A DNA stretch of 64,000 bases, from assembly GCA_910587105.1 (NCBI GenBank), contig CAJUMB010000008.1, positions 1-64,000 of the forward strand. Reading direction: 5' to 3'. How positions within the stretch are numbered: position 1 is the stretch's first letter; the number at the start of each line of letters is the position of its first letter. The notes below the pieces were generated by a model that searched no databases, was not told the origin of the DNA, and was given only the letters and a program-made list of their open reading frames with translations. Of the stretch, positions 61,923 through 64,000 are shown piece after piece. The position numbers and the translations under genes are program-made. Origin of the DNA: an uncultured Lachnospiraceae bacterium (GTDB lineage Bacteria; Bacillota; Clostridia; Lachnospirales; Lachnospiraceae).

Positions 61923-62496
61923 AATGACAAGTTATAAAAAGACTAAGGAGTGGAAAGCTGTGAATCAGGGTGCAGGAGAAGAGGTAAGGGCATCGGCGGA
62001 TGAAATGGAAAGGGAAACCCGAAAAAAATGTGATGCCATGCTGCTGGCCGCCCAGAAAGAGGCGGGAGATGTGCGCCAGCAGGCTTTGAGAGCGGCGCAG
62101 GCCACAAGAGAGGAAGGGAAAAAAGAGGCGGAGGCGTTAGTGGCTGCTGCGGTGAAGCAGGCAGAAGAAATCCGGACAAAAACGCAGAAAGAGAGAAAGG
62201 CTGTGCTTGCACAGACAGAGAGAGAGGCCTATGAGATTTTGGAGCGGGCGGAGGAAGAGGCTGCAGAGGTCAGGGAAAGGGCGGCACAGGCAGCCAGAGC
62301 CATCTGTCAGAGCACAATGAAGGAAGCCCGGGGAATTTATCTGGAGCTGCAGGATGAAATGAACCATATGATTGATGGCATTAACCAGGCTCAGAACAGT
62401 TTTATGAAATCCTATAAAGAAGTACATCAGATTTTGGATACCATTCCCGGAAAGCTGATTCGGCTGGACGGGGAGGAGGACGAGCTGGAAGATTAA
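61909..62496 (+). CDS. Coiled-coil protein of unknown function
   Basis: 195 aa, almost wholly helical and charged (Ala/Glu/Lys/Arg heptads, about 20-150), like F- or V-ATPase stalk subunits or DivIVA-like scaffolds, but without a membrane anchor. ATG 61909 overlaps the GH18 gene by 14 bp, with GGAAGG upstream. It may organise wall enzymes encoded on either side; this is inference from position. Confidence 0.75.
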   Translation: MAWNKMTSYKKTKEWKAVNQGAGEEVRASADEMERETRKKCDAMLLAAQKEAGDVRQQALRAAQATREEGKKEAEALVAAAVKQAEEIRTKTQKERKAVLAQTEREAYEILERAEEEAAEVRERAAQAARAICQSTMKEARGIYLELQDEMNHMIDGINQAQNSFMKSYKEVHQILDTIPGKLIRLDGEEDELED

Positions 62497-62516
62497 GTGC
62501 AAATTATGTATTCCTT

Positions 62517-62561
62517 ATACCCTCTGCCGCATATATTTAACAGAATATGCGCAGAGGGTAT
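62517..62561 (+). promoter_or_regulatory. Hairpin sequestering the cwlD ribosome binding site
   Basis: ATACCCTCTGCCGCATAT (62517-62534) pairs with ATATGCGCAGAGGGTAT (62545-62561), one bulged base. The right arm contains AGAGGG (62553-62558), the only Shine-Dalgarno for ATG 62567. The stem ends in TTTTAT, so it could also be an attenuator. Confidence 0.7.
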
Positions 62562-62566
62562 TTTAT

Positions 62567-63256
62567 ATGAAATCAAGAAAGCCTTTGGAACTTTGTATGG
62601 GGATTCTGCTGATTGCAGGTGCACTGGCATTGTCCAGGGAGGTGGTACAGGTGATCAGCAAAAACCAGAGAGCGGCGAAGACCATTGTGGTGGACGCCGG
62701 CCATGGAGGCAGTGACCCGGGGATGGTAACAGAAGAATTAAAAGAGAAAGATCTGAATCTGGCCATTGCGAAAATGTTGAAAACCCATTTGGAAAAAGAA
62801 GGGTATTATGTGGAGATGACACGGACAGAGGATACGGGGCTGTATCAGGAAGGTTCCAGAAATAAGAAAGCGCAGGATATGCAGAATCGTGTGGCGTTTA
62901 TTGCAGAGAAGACCCCCCTGCTTACCGTCAGCATCCATCAAAACAGTTATCCGGACCCATCAGTGAAAGGCCCGCAGGTGTTTTATTATGCAGACTCTGC
63001 AGAGGGAGAAAAACTGGCGGATTGTATACAGAAACAGATGAACGAGAGGCTGGAGACAGAGAATCCTCGTGAGGCAAAAGGAAATACCAGTTATTATCTG
63101 TTAAAAAAGAGTTCCGGGGTTTTGAATATCATAGAATGCGGATTTATGACAAATCCACAGGAGGCGGCCAGTCTTCAGGACAAAGGATATCAGCAGAAAG
63201 TGGTGGAGGCAGTCGGGGCGGGAATTACGGACTATTTACAGGGAAAAGAGGAATAA
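62567..63256 (+). CDS. cwlD: N-acetylmuramoyl-L-alanine amidase CwlD
   Basis: 229 aa. An N-terminal signal-anchor (about 7-25) precedes the Amidase_3 domain: VVDAGHGGSDPG (zinc His), the Glu and His ligands, VSIHQNSY and IIECGFMTN (catalytic Glu). CwlD strips peptides to make muramic delta-lactam in the spore cortex. Full length. Preceded by a hairpin that hides its ribosome site. Confidence 0.92.
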   Translation: MKSRKPLELCMGILLIAGALALSREVVQVISKNQRAAKTIVVDAGHGGSDPGMVTEELKEKDLNLAIAKMLKTHLEKEGYYVEMTRTEDTGLYQEGSRNKKAQDMQNRVAFIAEKTPLLTVSIHQNSYPDPSVKGPQVFYYADSAEGEKLADCIQKQMNERLETENPREAKGNTSYYLLKKSSGVLNIIECGFMTNPQEAASLQDKGYQQKVVEAVGAGITDYLQGKEE

Positions 63257-63343
63257 TACTCTGGTCTCTGCTCTGATTATGTGATATAGTAGACAGGTAC
63301 CTTCTGGTACATGCAAGTCGAGACAATTCAGAGAGGAGGCGCA

Positions 63344-64000
63344 ATGGATAAGCTTTATATAGTGATGCCTGTGTACAACGAAGAAGAAAACATCCAAAGA
63401 GTAATCGCACAGTGGCATCCGGTGGTGGAAGGAATCGGACCGGAAAGCCGGCTGGTGCTGATTGACGACGGAAGTCAGGACAATACTTATTCGATTGCGG
63501 TGGGATTGAAAGAGATTTACCCGCAGCTGGCCGTTTATACAAAAGAAAACCAGGGGCACGGTCCCACTGTGCTTCGGGGTTATCGGTATGCCATCCGCCA
63601 TGGTGCTGATTATGTATTTCAGACAGACTCGGATGGCCAGACTCTGCCTTCAGAATTTTCAAAGTTCTGGAGAAACCGGAGTAAATGCGGAATTCTGCTG
63701 GGAAACCGCATAAAGAGAGAAGACGGTCTGTGCAGAGCGGTTATTTCGAAGGGGGTGTTGCGCGGTGTGCTGTTGGCGGTATTTCATGTGTGGGAAAAGG
63801 ATTCGAATACTCCTTACCGTCTCATGAAGTGCAGCCAGTTTAAGGAAGTGCTTCAAAAAGTACCAAAGAATTTTTTTCTGGCAAATGTGCTGATTACGAT
63901 CATATACAGAAAGAACGGGATGGGTGTCTGTTACTATCCCATTACCTTCCTGAAACGCCAGGGAGGAGAGAATACCATTAATATGAAGAGGATTTTCCAA
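63344..64000 (+). CDS. Glycosyltransferase family 2, truncated by window end
   Basis: 219 codons open to the window edge. MPVYNEEENIQRVI at the N terminus, LIDDGSQDNT and the metal-binding QTDSDGQT (DxD) are the GT-A signature, like dolichyl- or polyprenyl-phosphate sugar transferases, but the C-terminal part is outside the window. GAGAGGAGG precedes ATG 63344. Acceptor unknown. Confidence 0.9.
   Translation, partial: MDKLYIVMPVYNEEENIQRVIAQWHPVVEGIGPESRLVLIDDGSQDNTYSIAVGLKEIYPQLAVYTKENQGHGPTVLRGYRYAIRHGADYVFQTDSDGQTLPSEFSKFWRNRSKCGILLGNRIKREDGLCRAVISKGVLRGVLLAVFHVWEKDSNTPYRLMKCSQFKEVLQKVPKNFFLANVLITIIYRKNGMGVCYYPITFLKRQGGENTINMKRIFQ

Noticed and set aside
1..64000. CRISPR array, prophage or insertion sequence with transposase
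   Set aside because: No regularly spaced direct repeats, phage structural genes or transposase motifs were seen on either strand.

Overview
The window looks like chromosomal DNA of a spore-forming, low-to-mid GC Firmicute, most likely family Lachnospiraceae (class Clostridia). The evidence is the CodY and GroESL/CIRCE arrangement, strong AGGAGG-type ribosome binding sites, a c-di-AMP phosphodiesterase GdpP followed by rplI and dnaB, MecA, the spore-linked CwlD amidase and YaaH-like GH18 protein, a Tad pilus locus with Flp1-type pilin, and many small families typical of Lachnospiraceae. No rRNA, CRISPR array, insertion sequence with transposase or prophage was seen.

Layout. 1-270 is a tRNA cluster (Met partial, Asp, Leu). 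0.4-1.6 kb holds a HipA-like kinase and its small partner, closed by a 26-bp hairpin. 1.8-14.3 kb is a housekeeping run: comM, dprA, topA, codY, groES-groEL, guaB, a PGRP-type amidase, and a split end of purine synthesis (PurO-like IMP cyclohydrolase plus a stand-alone AICAR transformylase). 14.4-15.5 kb has a carboxymuconolactone-decarboxylase-like gene divergent from a MerR regulator with a textbook MerR operator between them. 15.7-27.2 kb is the most notable accessory block: an acyltransferase, a four-gene Wadjet-type SMC anti-plasmid system in the order jetD-jetA-jetB-jetC, a secreted subtilisin-like protease and a YgjP-like zinc metallopeptidase, all on one strand with tight spacing. 27.5-28.9 kb has tRNA-Ser, a TM2 protein and a lipoprotein nuclease. 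29.1-39.2 kb is a complete Tad/Flp pilus operon (two prepilin peptidases, TadZ, TadA, TadB, TadC, Flp1 pilin, TadE-like proteins, FHA regulator) ending with a rhomboid protease. 39.2-41.8 kb carries a soluble histidine kinase, a HIT hydrolase and a MurG. 41.8-47.0 kb is a looser, AT-richer accessory stretch with secreted proteins, a beta-helix protein and an ECF sigma/anti-sigma pair. 47.2-64.0 kb returns to core genes: cysE-cysS-mrnC-rlmB, a secreted DUF5722-like glycosidase, gdpP-rplI-dnaB, a MerR-like coiled-coil protein, ferredoxin, DUF1858 protein, mecA, GH18 protein, coiled-coil protein, cwlD and a partial glycosyltransferase.

Two layers of structure cut across the genes. First, a family of short dispersed inverted-repeat elements with ends like TAGAGCGTGTTTGAAAA occurs at least six times. 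It supplies stop codons for three genes, interrupts the Wadjet operon between jetD and jetA, and in one case (35468-35620) lies in frame inside a TadE-like pilus gene, adding 51 codons. Second, several transcripts carry unusual RNA-level signals: long near-perfect hairpins just after genes, a Shine-Dalgarno buried in a hairpin before cwlD, an apparently leaderless gdpP, and a three-codon leader ORF before a MerR-like gene.
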